A DNA stretch of 64,000 bases from Magicicada septendecula (GCA_034769895.1 CM068371.1:407943969-408007968); one strand, 5' to 3'; numbered from the stretch's first letter, positions 1-11,529 are shown. The notes: generated by a model from the sequence alone, not told the origin. Made by a program: numbers and translations.

Positions 1-70
1 AGTAAAATAATTCTGTTGTAATATGATCTGTAATAGAAATAGGAGTTCATCTATTTGTATCTGATTTAGA

Positions 71-775
71 ATGCCTGTCTTAATTAAATTGTTCTTAAGA
101 ATGTGTAATGTTTCTATGACAGGAATATTTGTATATAAATTAACTATGTCCATGGTTATAAAAAATGGACATAGTCATATGCACATAGCCATAAAAAATG
201 GTTATAAAAGTGAAATGGTTGATAAAATAATATATAAACACCTGAAAAAATTAAATAGTAAAAATGTTGCAAAAAGTAAAACTCAATATGTTTCAGCAAT
301 ATACACAAATATACTCCCTAATATAATAAAAAATGAGTTAAAAATGTTAAATATCAATGTTTCATTCAGGACCACTAATAAATTAAAAAATATACTTAAA
401 CCACGAGTTCCAACCTTAACAGAAGATTGTTCAGGTGTGTACAAAATTAGATGTAGTGAATGTGATAGTTTCTACATCGGACAGACGGGCAGAAGATTCA
501 TCGATAGATTTAGAGAACATCTACCAAAGAAGAACCCTAACAAAACCACATCAAATTACGCACTCCACCTTATAAATAAAAACCATAATTACACTGGGTT
601 TAAAGAAAACATATATAATAAAGAATCTATACACATCTGTAATAAAGGTCATCTTTTGAATGCCCTAGAAGAATTTGAAATTTACAGGGCCTCAAAAATA
701 CATAAAGAACAATTACTTAATGACCAGCTGATATTTAAGTCTAACGCGCTAATATTTTCTATGAGACCGCATTGA
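71..775 (+). pseudogene. Penelope-like element (PLE) C-terminal fragment with GIY-YIG endonuclease
   Basis: An open stretch of about 234 codons, cut at its 5' side. The first ~110 residues look like the region after the reverse-transcriptase core of a PLE. From about residue 120 comes a GIY-YIG endonuclease: GVYKIRC, then YIGQTGRRF and a downstream FREH block, followed by SNYALHL and a LNALEEFEIY tail. The GIY-YIG nuclease nicks target DNA during PLE retrotransposition. No RT catalytic motifs are present, so this is a 5'-truncated copy, as is common for PLEs. A second fragment of the same type lies at 54195-54595 and shares the SNYA-HLI and DALEEFEIY/NALEEFEIY motifs. The first Met may not be a real start. 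Confidence 0.85.
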
Positions 776-2780
776 AAATAAGAAGTGAAACACGCATAAA
801 AGCTAGTTGACGATCGGAAGCCGCATCAGTTGTAACTCAACTCAACCGCGGTGGTTTATAATTATGTTTACATTTGAAATATTAGTTTAATTATTAAAGG
901 TCGTAGTTGTTGAAAATTGAAAGTTACTAATTTTATAAAGCAATTTAAAATGTAACATTCGAGGTTACTAAAAGTGTGTTTACAATTGTAGAATTATAAT
1001 TGTTTGAAAAGAATTCCCTTAGATAAAACAAATAAAATAGTTGTGTTAATATTATTTAAACACTAACGTTGCTTAAGTTTTAAAAGTAAAGTATACTAGT
1101 TGGTCGCTTGATGGTGGTGACCGTCTTGCTGATACTAGCTGTGAAACTCCTCCTCCAGGTCGATAATCGTCTAAGTATGTTACGTCTAGTAATGTCTGGA
1201 CAATAGAATAAATATAATATACTTTCACGTACCTGTTCGTGTTTTCTGGAAGTTCAATAAGCTGCCAAGACGGTTTACAAAACCAACTCACTTTATCTAC
1301 AAGGTTAGGTTACCATGTTTAATAATGGGCGCCACACGGATTTATTTTGGGAAAATCCCGTGAAAAACCCATTGATAAACTCAAATAATGATTTTAAAAA
1401 AGTTAAAATAATTGTTTATTGCCCTTATGGCAATGCAAATCACCAATATTTAATCACAACTGAAGGTTGTTTTGATTCTTCTAAATGAATTATTTAGTTA
1501 CTGTTTAGAAATAAATTAAGTCGAGTTATGCTGTTAATAATGGGGTTTTATTCATACCCTTGATAGAGAATTCAAACAAATATAATTAAAAGAATACAAT
1601 GATGTACAATTGCAAATATGTTGTTACATACCCGATAAAGCTGGCTCAGAGCATAAGCAATAAATCTGGTTAAGTCCAGATATTTTTTACTTTAAACATT
1701 AATCTTATTTAAATCTCAGGTGTAAGTTCTTTGAGGCACAAAAAAGAATGCTCATGCCTACACGATAGCTAATGATTTTCTGATATAATATAGACTAGTA
1801 ATGCCTTTGATGTTACTATTATAAAATAAAAAATAAAAATAACCTATTTTATAGGTTATGCGTTCGTCACGCTTGGTTCATGATTTACAAAGTTATATTT
1901 TGAGAACACTTATAACTAACATTCAGCTTAACTAGCATTGACAAATCCATTAAATAAATTTAGACATGGTGTAGTACAGAAAAATGTTTCAGTGTTATGC
2001 GTCAGTACAGATCTGTTTATCAAAACTACAGGTTATGGCGCTCGGAGTAATGAATAAATTGCTACACTGTTACCTTTATGTTTTAATCTTTCGATTAAAT
2101 TTCAATTAACACATCAATGATCGGATTATAATGATCATCATTATTCACTACACACGCACATGAACAGAGAAAATTGGTTCGCTTCTGACTAAAAGAACCA
2201 TGTATGACATTATTTAATTATTTCTTCTGTTCGTTATTTTTCCCGCACTAAATGAAATAATACTGCACTTAAACACACTGGTCCTTTGTAGAATATCTTG
2301 AAGTAATTTTTGGTTGTTGCCAAAATGTTTCCATTGCTGTACTGTTGTGATGACGCTATCAGTTAATAAAATTTTGATGAGACCAGCGTACCTTCCACGC
2401 TGAACGAAATTAAGAAGTGTCTGTTGAAAATCTGCTGCAGCCCTTTATATACCCGGTCGTTTGATCGGCTTTAGGCGATTGTATTAATTACTAAGCTATT
2501 TTTTTTATTGGCTTAGCCAGGTGTGATGAAAGTGACGTATTGATTTTCCAACCGCCACTAACGGTTTTTAACCGACTCGTCACCAGAATGATTGACAGTT
2601 GCCGTTGTTATTGGTGTTGATAACCAGATTTCTTATGCATTTTTTGTAAATGATGCTAACGCCTTTCACGCACTTATTATAGTTGCGATTGGGGTTGTAT
2701 CGCTATCAAATTAAAGAATATTTTGTCCTCTTTAATTTGATATAGTTTGACACTGGTTTAATTACACTTTTACTGACATT
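776..2780. other. AT-rich non-coding stretch; possible LTR/primer-site remnant
   Basis: No convincing gene. A 72-codon minus frame (1073-1291) has no recognisable motif. Around 1320-1340 the minus strand reads TGGCGCCCATTATTAAAC, which resembles a retroviral-type primer binding site. About 1.1 kb upstream on the same strand, near 2448, there is a TATATAAAG box. This could be the end of a decayed minus-strand LTR, but no canonical CA terminus abuts the site and no partner LTR was found. Confidence 0.3.
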
Positions 2781-3368
2781 GCTAAATAAACAATGTTCAG
2801 GTACACTGCTTGGCGCTGTCGTCTGCTAATCGAAGTCGGCGATTACACACCCTGACTAATATTGTTTGCGTTCCACACCACGTTTTTTCACTTGAACGTT
2901 TATGTTAGAACACTATTAAATCTGTACTGATATTTATTTACTGAGTATTATAATTAAATCTTAACTTATACATCGCTATTAACAATACTTATTCACTATG
3001 ACATTTCGTTTCACCTTATTTTGCTCCGTTCTATTAACTAACGATTGAACTATTAATTATATTATATTAATAATGCTAAATAAACAATGTTCAGGTACAT
3101 GCTTGGCGCTGTCGTCTGCTAATCGAAGTCGGCGATTACACACCCTGACTAATATTGTTTGCGTTCCACACTGCGTTTTTTCACTTGAACGTTTATGTTA
3201 GAACACTATTAAATCTGTACTGATATTTATTTACTGAGTATTATAATTAAATCTTAACTTATACATCGCTATTAACAATACTTATTCACTATGACATTTC
3301 GTTTCACCTTATTTTGCTCCGTTCTATTAACTAACGATTGAACTATTAATTATATTATATTAATAATG
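2781..3368. repeat. Tandem duplication, 294-bp unit x2
   Basis: The unit starting GCTAAATAAACAATGTTCAG at 2781 restarts at 3075 and runs to about 3368. The copies are nearly identical; differences include a lost C after GGTACA and CACCACG versus CACTGCG. It is a recent duplication without coding potential. It could be a duplicated enhancer or spacer of the surrounding decayed element, or a simple local duplication. Confidence 0.9.
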
Positions 3369-4437
3369 CTTATCGCTGTGTTTGAGTATAAAAATTGTTC
3401 TGTGGATGTGATTTACACTCATATCACCTCCTACTAATCACTTTACTGATGATTGTTTGGTTTAGGCATTGTTGAGACATACCGTTTGTACTGGATATCT
3501 GCCTCAAAAACATTTATTAGTTCACAATTCGGTACTTTGCTGAGGTAGCTTATTGGTATAAGGTTCCCTCTTACAAACATGTTTACTTGTTATAAGTACA
3601 TTTGAGACTGAAATGTAGCTTCATTCTCATATTGTGGCCATCGCTAATTTTAGTCCTTGGCATTCATAGTTACTAGTCATGATTGATTTATTATCAGCCA
3701 AATGCTGATTCTGATATCACATTATTCAGATTCTTATTTAATCATTTTTTATTAACATATCGTATTCCATTTACGTTATTCACTGACTCGCTTGACAGCT
3801 TAAAGTGAATTTAAATTGTCCATTAGTTTGTGTCAGTTATAGTCTGGTTGTAGTGTCAAACAGTATTTAGGTTTACTGCTTCTTGTGGCACTTCTGCTTC
3901 TTTCTCCTTCCATAGTTCCTTTCTTCTTGGTTACTCTTATCACTACATTATCTATTTACATCATCGTTATGTACTTATTAAATCTGATAGTATATATCTA
4001 GGTTATGTACCATCTGGTTATGTTACACAGTGTACTGGGTCACATATCACGTGCTTGTGTGTTGTATGTGTTTTATGTGTTTTTATCTAGTTTTATGTGT
4101 TATATTTTATGTGCATTAACATTTTCGACGACCCCTATGCATTAGGGTGAATAAACATTTTACCTGAGGATAGGGATTTATTCCCGAAACATGTTGTAAA
4201 AACATATAACAGAAGATCGCTTAGCGGATTAAATATAACGTAAATTATTAAAATTTGGTTCTAACAGCGGTCTGGAGACTATACATAAAATGAAAAAAAT
4301 TTTGTTTGGAATTGTCACTTTTTATTTTATTTTTTTTAGTTGTTATTGGATTAACTTAAAGTTTCTCCTTGTATTGAATACATGCAACAGAATATTACTC
4401 ACAAGTGGCAAAATAATTTTTAATGTGTACTATTTTA
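3369..4437. other. Non-coding AT-rich stretch
   Basis: No gene seen. It contains GT-rich sequence around 4050-4110 and, at its end, the hammerhead-like motif listed separately. Confidence 0.6.
4158..4201 (+). ncRNA. Hammerhead-ribozyme-like motif (PLE-type)
   Basis: The core CTGAGGA (4164-4170) is followed by a GGGA/TCCC stem, then GAAAC (4186-4190) and GTT. The flanking arms TTTTAC (4158-4163) and GTAAAA (4196-4201) pair as stem I. Stem III would be only two base pairs (AC/GU). PLEs are known to carry minimal hammerheads with very short stem III in their terminal repeats, and PLE fragments occur in this window. Two extra bases sit between the core and stem II, so the copy may be degenerate. 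Confidence 0.45.
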
Positions 4438-4837
4438 CCGTCTCTTAAAACTAACTCCAATCCAATCTAAAGGCCTAGATTCCATTCCAGAACAGAGGGA
4501 CTTGGTTGTTCGTGATTTGTGTAATTTCTCCCCAGGATTTTCCAGGATTCTTAGCCTCCTTGAGGGCTATTCTTCTGTATGTGAACCTCGGTCATCCTCT
4601 GCCATGAGAACCTTGTGGGTTCCACTGGTTCTTCGATATGCCCACTGGTTTTTCGATTTTTTTCTTCACCAGAATTCTGTTTCTATTTGGTCGTGCTAGA
4701 AAATGTGCAGTGTTCTTTATAAAGACCTGTTTATAAGGCCCTGGATTTTTCTGGTAGTAGGTGTTATGCTTTTCCAGTTCTCAAGCAATGTAAAAGACAG
4801 ATCAAAAATACAAATTTTGCTTTTTAACAAAGAATAT
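4438..4837 (-). pseudogene. Antisense LINE 3' end (post-RT region), continues at 15765
   Basis: Read on the minus strand, short frames interrupted by stops resemble the tail of insect LINE ORF2 proteins: a basic segment followed by a GTHKVLMAEDDR-like stretch. The RT core of what appears to be the same LINE lies at 16190-16380, also antisense. The LTR element at 4838-15760, flanked by ATAT, separates the two parts. Homology of this tail is weak by eye. Confidence 0.4.
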
Positions 4838-7711
4838 TGTAACATGACATAAGGTAGTGAAAATTCAATTGTATTTAATTATAAAATAAAAAGCTGAAGA
4901 TAAGAATAAGAGGCAAAAACTTATAAACTTAGAGATCAATAACCCAGTAACCCAATAAATGACAAATGACTATTAACCTGACAATGACCTGACACAGTAG
5001 ATCGGATAAATACCAAAGGAACCAAGAGACAATGAAGAAGCAGCCGAGACCTAAGTGCAATCAAATAATCCCAAATAATGACCAGTATATTGTAAATTAA
5101 ATAATGAACTGATATTTGTAGTATATGAGATGTAACTAGGATAATAAGATTAATGGAAGGTAATAATATCACATATATCTTGTTGATAAAAGAATGTACT
5201 TATATAATATAAGGTAGGGAGTTAGAAACTAACCATACCCCAAACTAATAGTAATGATAATAGCCAAAGACAATAAACATGTTTTGAGCCAAACAAAAGC
5301 AAAATTTAAGTAATAACTAAAAGTGATCAGAGTGATTTGGAAGTAAATTAGTTATTCATGACCATAATCACACAGTGATATAAAATAATCAGACAAATCG
5401 TGTGAATAAACAAGTGAGTAAGTTAAAAATGTGTGTAAAATTAAATAAGTGGTGAAGTGCTAGGTATAGCATATAATGGAACAAAGTGAGAATGATAATA
5501 ATTAAAGAAACCTTCTAATGAAAGGAAAAGTGCAGTGGGGGTGTAGAATAAAATATTATATAAGCAAACTATAATAAACAGATAAATAATTTTTGATAAA
5601 CTGTACATTAGTAAGAGATTAAACTAATTGTGATATTATAAATTTAGGTAATAGGATGTCAGAATTATATAATAAGGTAAGAATTAAGTTACTAGAATGA
5701 GTAGTAAATTAAGAAGGACAGACACTGTATTTAAGTGAAGGGATTAGTAGATAAGACATATCATGTAAGGAACAGTTTATCAGTAGTATTGTAAGAGTTT
5801 TATTATTGTTCAAAACCATAGAATGTAGTAAATTATAGGGTAAGCAAGATAACAGTAGAGAAAAGAAAAGGTAGTTAAAAGTTATTTCAGGCTAGAACCT
5901 GACAAGGAATCTTTCATAATAAGAATTAGAGTTAGGAATACTGATGTTTATTGTTTGTTTTGTTTATAAAATTGTATTAGAATTACCAGATATGTTATTA
6001 AGAAATGTTAGGTGGGAGTAGAATAGAATCTAGGCTCTAGGCCAAACTGTTGAATATAAATTTAGTAATTTTGAGAACAAATAATAATCCAAAGTTAAGG
6101 CAGAATATGCCAAATGGTTAAACCGATTAAGTGAGTATTCCTAGTACCAAAAAATATGTATAACAACTAATTTTGAATAAAATATATGTAAAATATAAAT
6201 ATGGAAAATAGTAAAAATGTAATTAGCTATTCAAATGTGGGCATGAGGGATATCAAAATGATCATCATGAAAAATTAGGAAGAATGGTACTTAGGTAATA
6301 ACTCTAGCTATAAGTATAAGATAGTAATCTTCATTTGAAGATATTTTGGTAAAATTAGACTAAAAAAGACGTTAAATCATAACAATGACTTAAGTTAATA
6401 ACCAATGAAAATTAGCATAATTTATTAGGTAACCATAGCAACAAGAATTTTATTGCCAAAAAAACCGTTAGATTTTCAGTAATGTTCATTGACCAACGCT
6501 AGAGAGTGGATCGAGGGGCTCTCGTATTAAAATTTTTATTATTAAAGTAAATTCGAACCTAAATTAAACCAGATGGAGATAACTACCATAGTCCAGGGAA
6601 TCCTGAACAAACAAACCATAATTATCTGAAGAAGACGGAACGACGCAGTGAAGAAGAGATACGACAACGGACATCAAATGAAGATCATTGGAACATCTTA
6701 ATAGAAGAAGACGGACGACAACCGAAGGAATACGAGGCCTGAGTCAGCGAGGAGAACCATCGAGACGAGGGAAATAAACTTCTGGAGAGTAGAAGAAGAC
6801 GACAGCCCAGGAGTTATCCATAGAAGAAGACGACATCAGGATCTTCAGCAGGAAAACCGATGAGTATAAACATTATCCCATAATCGAATTCACAATTTTT
6901 TGGTCTGAATTAAGAAATAACTATTTCACTTCACTGATCACTATTCCGAGTCAAAAATAAATGCTTTATTAAATTCACTATTCAAACTTTAATCAATTAG
7001 CAATTATTAAAAGTAAAATATAATAAATAATTGACGAACCTTTTGATAACTAAATTTGACAAACGAAACCTAACCCAAAATTTCTTTACAAGTTTTCATT
7101 GGTAATTACTTAATTGAATATAATGATGTATTAATTTGTTTATGTAATTAGGATTAAGAATTGTCATAACTTTGTGTGTGTTAGCCGTAAGTATATATTT
7201 CTGTAGCCAAAAGGACTTTTTAACACCCCTGAGAAAAATAATATGTAACTGTAAACTAACGCTAAAGACTTGTATACAAACACTGAACTGAGCAAGTACC
7301 AACCGAACAAGTGTAATAGCCGGTGCAGAAAACGAATTTGATGTACTATAAAGTAATTGAAATATTCTAAAAGGTTAATAAATGTTCTCAATCTGCAATT
7401 CTGTATGTTTGATTCAGTTAACTTATAATAACAACTAAGAATTATTGAAGTGAAGGCGTTAAAGCAAGACGCTAGCCGAGTCAACACTGCAGAAAGCCGT
7501 GCGCCATTCAGGTGGCGAGGCGGCAACATTTGAACGCAGCAGAGCGAAATACGGTTTACCCGTAAATGATAAGAGAAGTTACATTTTGACACGATTAACA
7601 CTAAATAACATTAATAACAAATTTTTACAACCCCACAAACACAGCTACTTTACAAAGTGGCTTCCATCGCGGGGCTTGAACAATAGTGGGCCACACAAAC
7701 AGATCATTACA
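4838..7711 (+). repeat. 5' LTR of element 1 (2874 bp)
   Basis: Starts TGTAACATGACAT and ends CAGATCATTACA, giving inverted ends TGTAA/TTACA. It matches 12863-15760 with few substitutions; a 24-bp segment (TATTTCG...) and a few bases are present only in the 3' copy or differ. Open frames inside it (for example 7096-7601 minus and 7499-7735 plus) are short and repeat in the other LTR, so I treat them as non-coding. A purine-rich repeat cluster lies at 6628-6850. Confidence 0.93.
6628..6850 (+). repeat. Cluster of GAAGAAGACG-type purine repeats in LTR
   Basis: Copies of AGAAGAAGACGG/AC occur near 6628, 6703, 6791 and 6822, with a variant near 6650. The cluster is preserved in the 3' LTR (about 14680-14885). 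Such GAA-rich repeats resemble splicing-enhancer or protein-binding arrays; the function here is unknown. Confidence 0.6.
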
Positions 7712-7714
7712 AAG

Positions 7715-7732
7715 TGGCGCCCAACGTGGGGC
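7715..7732 (+). promoter_or_regulatory. Primer binding site, tRNA-Lys(CUU)-type
   Basis: TGGCGCCCAACGTGGGGC begins three bases after the LTR end. It is complementary to the 3' end of the tRNA-Lys species (Lys1,2 type) whose acceptor end reads GCCCCACGTTGGGCGCCA. It primes minus-strand DNA synthesis and fixes the element as plus-strand oriented. Confidence 0.85.
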
Positions 7733-7790
7733 TAGAATAGTTAAGGAAACATACCTTTAAACTTTACAGATTCTAGCGGCGACTACGGAA

Positions 7791-8323
7791 ATGGAACCGG
7801 CAAAACACGAGAAGGAGGCGGAAAAGGAGACAAAGAGATCGGAAAAGGAGATAGAAGAAAAACGAGTCAGCTATGCAGAATGGATGACAGCACTATTTAA
7901 AAAGTTTAGCAGAGAGATGGAGTACATCGAAAGGAACACCACTGACCATGAACGAGCACAAATGAGTCGTGCGGATGCAACGGAACCACCATACGACCAA
8001 ATGTCATTGGAAGAAATTTATGATGAAGTGTGGAGCTGGAAAACGATCCAAACGAAAAAGGCGATAACAAGGTGGAAAGAATGACTAAAGAAGATTGGAA
8101 GAGATTGCTCAACAATGAAGAACAAATGAAAAACAAAAGAACGGGAGTATACGCACAGGTGACAGAGGAATTTACACAGGAGGAATATGACCAATGGAGA
8201 CAATCCATAAGACAACCGGAACAACAAATACAAACAGAAAACACAGAGCTAAGAGAATGGATAAGGGTTATGTTCGAGCTATCCAGGGAAGATATGTGTA
8301 ATTGGAGGAAGAGACATAATCAA
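7791..8323 (+). pseudogene. Gag-like protein of element 1, N-terminal part (frameshifted)
   Basis: Two overlapping frames: 7791-8084, starting at the ATG MEPAKHEKEAEKETKR, and 8030-8323 in a different frame. Both are very rich in Lys, Glu and Arg and predicted helical. There is no CCHC zinc knuckle or capsid MHR visible by eye. The frame change lies near 8030-8045, close to a GGAAAACG run; it could be a mutation or a recoding site. The second frame runs straight into the hAT transposon at 8324, whose first bases create the TAG stop. Confidence 0.6.
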
Positions 8324-8434
8324 TAGGGTGGAACGAAAAAATCAAGTTTGGATTTTTAATTTGTAATAGCGCGGAAAAGTTGCCTTTCGGTGTAGATAAG
8401 ATAAAAAAAAGATATGAAAAATATTGGAGCACGT

Positions 8435-8450
8435 CTTGAGGTGCCGCAAG
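8435..8450 (+). repeat. Subterminal motif CTTGAGGTGCCGCAAG, copy 1
   Basis: An identical motif lies at 8603-8618, and an inverted, one-base-different copy near the right end at 10508-10524. Its CTTG...CAAG ends make it partly palindromic. Repeated subterminal motifs of this kind are typical transposase-binding sites in hAT elements. Confidence 0.7.
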
Positions 8451-8602
8451 GACGATCAATTTTCATAAAATTGCAATTGTCGCTACATTTTTAAGTTTTT
8501 TTAAGAAGTTCTCAAAATTTTTTTTTTATTTCAAATACTGTCAAAAAAGCAGTTTTTATATCAAAAAAGACATACAATTTTTTTTAACTTTTTGGATTAT
8601 GT

Positions 8603-8618
8603 CTTGAGGTGCCGCAAG
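8603..8618 (+). repeat. Subterminal motif CTTGAGGTGCCGCAAG, copy 2
   Basis: Identical to 8435-8450, 168 bp further in from the left end of the hAT-type element. Confidence 0.7.
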
Positions 8619-8816
8619 AGCGGTAAAGTTTTATAAAAACACACTTTTTGTAACTTTTTCAAAGAATTTTACGTGTCTCGATTATGCACTAAAAAGTTTC
8701 AAATAGGCGTTTTAATATGAATAGAAAGATAAAAACAGTTTAACTATTGCATTGCATCAATACGGTAGTTTAACTATTGATAAAAACATATTGCATAAAG
8801 AAAAGAAGGAATTAAG

Positions 8817-10092
8817 TTGTACAAAAAAGTTATTTCAGAAGAGCACGTTTCACTAATAGAGGAACCAAACTCAAAGTTTTTAGGCCACGTAACACCTAAA
8901 TCTGGCACTGGAAAAGACATAGCAGACAGTATACTGGAGTTTCTTGAAGATAGAGAACACAACGAACAACTTTTGAACTTTACTGCTATTGGGTGTGATG
9001 GAACCGTTGTAAACACTGGACATAATAATGGTGTGATTTCTTTGATGGAAAATGAAATAGGAAGACCTTTACAATGGTTAGTTTGTTTGTTCCATGGAAA
9101 TGAGCTACCTTTGCGACATCTTTTTTGTCATTTAGATGGTAAAACGAAGGGACCCAATGAGTTTAAAGGCGAAATAGGTCAGCAGCTGGAAAACTGTACT
9201 AATCTTCCTGTGGTTACTTTCTTGCCAATTGAAAATAACCTTCCTCTTTTGGAGAACATAAATGATTTAAGTACAGATCAGAAGTATTTATTGGATATGT
9301 GTATCGCTGTATCAAGTGGAAATTGCTCACTAGATTTATCTTTAAGAAACCCTGGAAAACTTGCTCACTCCAGGTGGCTTACATTAGCAAACCGTATATT
9401 TAGATTGAATGTGGCAACTGAAAATCCAACTGAAAACCTTAAGACTCTGGCTGAGTACATTGTGAAAGTGTATGCACCAGTGTGGTTTAACATTAAGTTA
9501 AAACCTTCATGTACTTATGGTTCCAAACATCTGTTTAAGCTTACCTCATATTCACGCTATCTCTCTGATGATTTCAAGAACATTCTAGACCCGGTTATTC
9601 AAAGAAATGGGTACTTTGCTGCTGCAGAAAATCTCCTTTTGTCCATGCTATGTGATGAGCGCAAAAATGTAAGAGAACTTGGTTTACGACATGTTTTAAA
9701 AGCAAGAACAGAAAGTAGAGGCGGAGTCAGGAAGTTTAAAGTTCCAAAGATAAACTTTGACGCAAAGGATTACATAGACATGATCTCATGGGCTGAAAAT
9801 GACGTAACTGAACCCCCCCTTGGTAAAACATGTTTCCATTGACTCTCTCAAAGACTTTATATGGAAGACATCTGAAGCTCAACCAAATAGTAAAGTGGAC
9901 CCGCTTATCGACTTTCCCCGGCTTCCTTGTCACACGCAAGCAGTGGAAAGAGCTGTGAAACTGGTGACCGAATTGGCTCAAAATGTGTGTGGTTTAATCG
10001 CAAGAGAAGGATATATAAGAGCAAAAATTGACTCACGTGAGAACATGCCAAAATTTGATACAAAAAAACAGTTTAATGTGTCAATGAAGTAG
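8817..10092 (+). pseudogene. Transposase-like protein of the hAT-type element (frameshifted)
   Basis: A 341-codon frame (8817-9842) begins at TTG, not ATG, and a second frame (9820-10092) completes it. The shift falls at a run of seven Cs near 9813-9819. Visible motifs: IGCDGT (about residue 58), WLVCLFHGNELPLRHLF (about residue 88), NPGKLAHSRWLT (about residue 182), DPVIQRNGYFA and, in the second frame, HTQAVERAVKLVTEL near the C-terminus. The CDGT and RWLT blocks are compatible with an RNase H-fold transposase core, but I do not recognise the standard hAT C-terminal dimerisation motif. The protein looks N-terminally truncated, with no BED finger or DNA-binding domain. Family assignment rests on the element ends. 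Confidence 0.6.
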
Positions 10093-10507
10093 AAACAAAC
10101 ATTTTGCAGCTGTAACATTTGTAATTATTAAGGGTTTTTTAAATCATAAAAAATAAACTTTCAATGTCTTTAAAAGTGTATTGTGATATTTTTTTACGTG
10201 TGCTCTAATAAAAAAAATATATAATTGATTTGACGAGCTTTTATTTCAACCTTATTTACTACTATTTGTAACAACCAAAATGTTCGCAAAAGTTTCAAAA
10301 TTAGCAAAAATACAAACTTTTTGACATTAAAAAATATTTTGTTATTATTATTATATTTTGTAATTAATAATTTTTTCCAATTCTAATGCTTATATATGTA
10401 TTTACAACTATCTTTTGTAACATTATATGTACGAGAAAACCATAAAAAATAATTTATCAAAGTTTATAATTTTTCAATTTTTAAAATTTTTTTACAAACT
10501 TTAAGCT

Positions 10508-10524
10508 CTTTGCGGCACCTCAAG
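10508..10524 (-). repeat. Subterminal motif near right end (inverted copy)
   Basis: Reverse complement reads CTTGAGGTGCCGCAAAG, matching the two left-end copies in mirrored orientation. Confidence 0.7.
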
Positions 10525-10653
10525 ATGTTGTAGTATAGCAACCAAATTTTTTTTTCGTCTTTTTGAACCTAAAAGGCAACTTTTCCCCACTATTACAAAA
10601 CTAAAAAAAAAAAAATTAAAAAAAGGCCATTTTCGTTCCACGCTAATAATCAA

Positions 10654-11529
10654 ATAAAAGGGTTCAGCGAAACACCAAATAATAAAAACCTGGAACAACC
10701 CAATGTTCAATTAGAAAAAGAAATAGCCAAAGATGTGGAAGAATTATTAACTCCGACGGAAATAGAGAAACCCACCCAGAAAGAAGACCTGAGCACGCAG
10801 GAGATGTTCAGGATAATGATGGAATGGAGAAGGGAGGACAAACAGGAAATGGATAAGCATTTCAGAAGGATAGAGGACACAATGGAGAGGAGTCTCAAGA
10901 AATGGAGTGAACCACTGGACGCTGGAAGTATTAAAGAAACAGTGAATGAGAACAAGGAACCGGTAATTACGAAAACAGAAGATAGTAAGAAGGAAACAGA
11001 ATTAAAAGAAGACAATAGCATACCATTACCTGCAAATAAAAATAACAGCTACAAGGAGGATATCCAAACTATGGAAATGAAGAAAGTAAGGCAGATACAT
11101 CCAAGAAAACTCATAAATACCAGAGAAGAATTAGAGATGGTGAAGAATGGACTACTTGAGATGTTTAATGTACTAATTAACGACCAGAATGAAATGATGA
11201 ATTTTAAAAATAACAGAAGGAACTTACTAGAAACTTTAGAAAGGAATCACTACAAAACAGTGCGTAACAGAATAAGAAGGAGAAGACACTTAATAGACAT
11301 GCATAATCCAATATCAACGATAGCATCTACAATGGAAACCGCGTTGACCTATTCGTTGTATAAACAAAATAATGAAATGATTGAGATAGCAATGGAAACA
11401 AGTGAAAATGTTATGACAGAACCATTTAAATACAAGATAGTAGCAAGAAAATGGACAAGAACAGAAATCATACTGAAAACGACAGCAATCCGAACAGGAG
11501 TAACTCATATAATCATGGACCATGGTTAA
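10654..11529 (+). pseudogene. Gag-like protein of element 1, C-terminal part beyond the hAT insertion
   Basis: Open from the right TSD to the TAA at 11529, in the frame that continues 8030-8323 if the transposon and one TSD are ignored (2330 bp removed, arithmetic consistent). A first internal ATG lies at about 10735. Residues are again Lys/Glu-rich; the block QKEDLSTQEMFRIMMEWR (about 10780-10830) resembles QKEDMSMQEMLRIIMESN in the minus-strand gag at 60488-60997. The second half (RRNLLETLERN, RRRHLIDMHN) is basic. No zinc knuckle or enzyme motif. Confidence 0.6.

Larger units (their letters stand above)
8316..10653 (+). mobile_element. hAT-type DNA transposon with 8-bp TSD ATAATCAA
   Basis: The element proper is 8324-10645. 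Ends begin TAGGGTGGAACGAAAA (left) and, as reverse complement, TAGCGTGGAACGAAAA (right); similarity extends roughly 70 bp with gaps and includes GGAAAAGTTGCCTTT on both sides. Flanking 8-bp duplications ATAATCAA lie at 8316-8323 and 10646-10653. An 8-bp TSD with TAGNG termini is the hAT-superfamily signature. The element interrupts the gag-like frame of LTR element 1, so it is younger than that element. It carries a decayed transposase-like gene. Confidence 0.88.

Noticed and set aside
7096-7735. Frames inside the 2.9-kb LTRs (7096-7735, 15145-15925, 4936-5172, 12961-13197)
   Set aside because: They repeat because the LTRs repeat; no domain, and no sign of selection visible.
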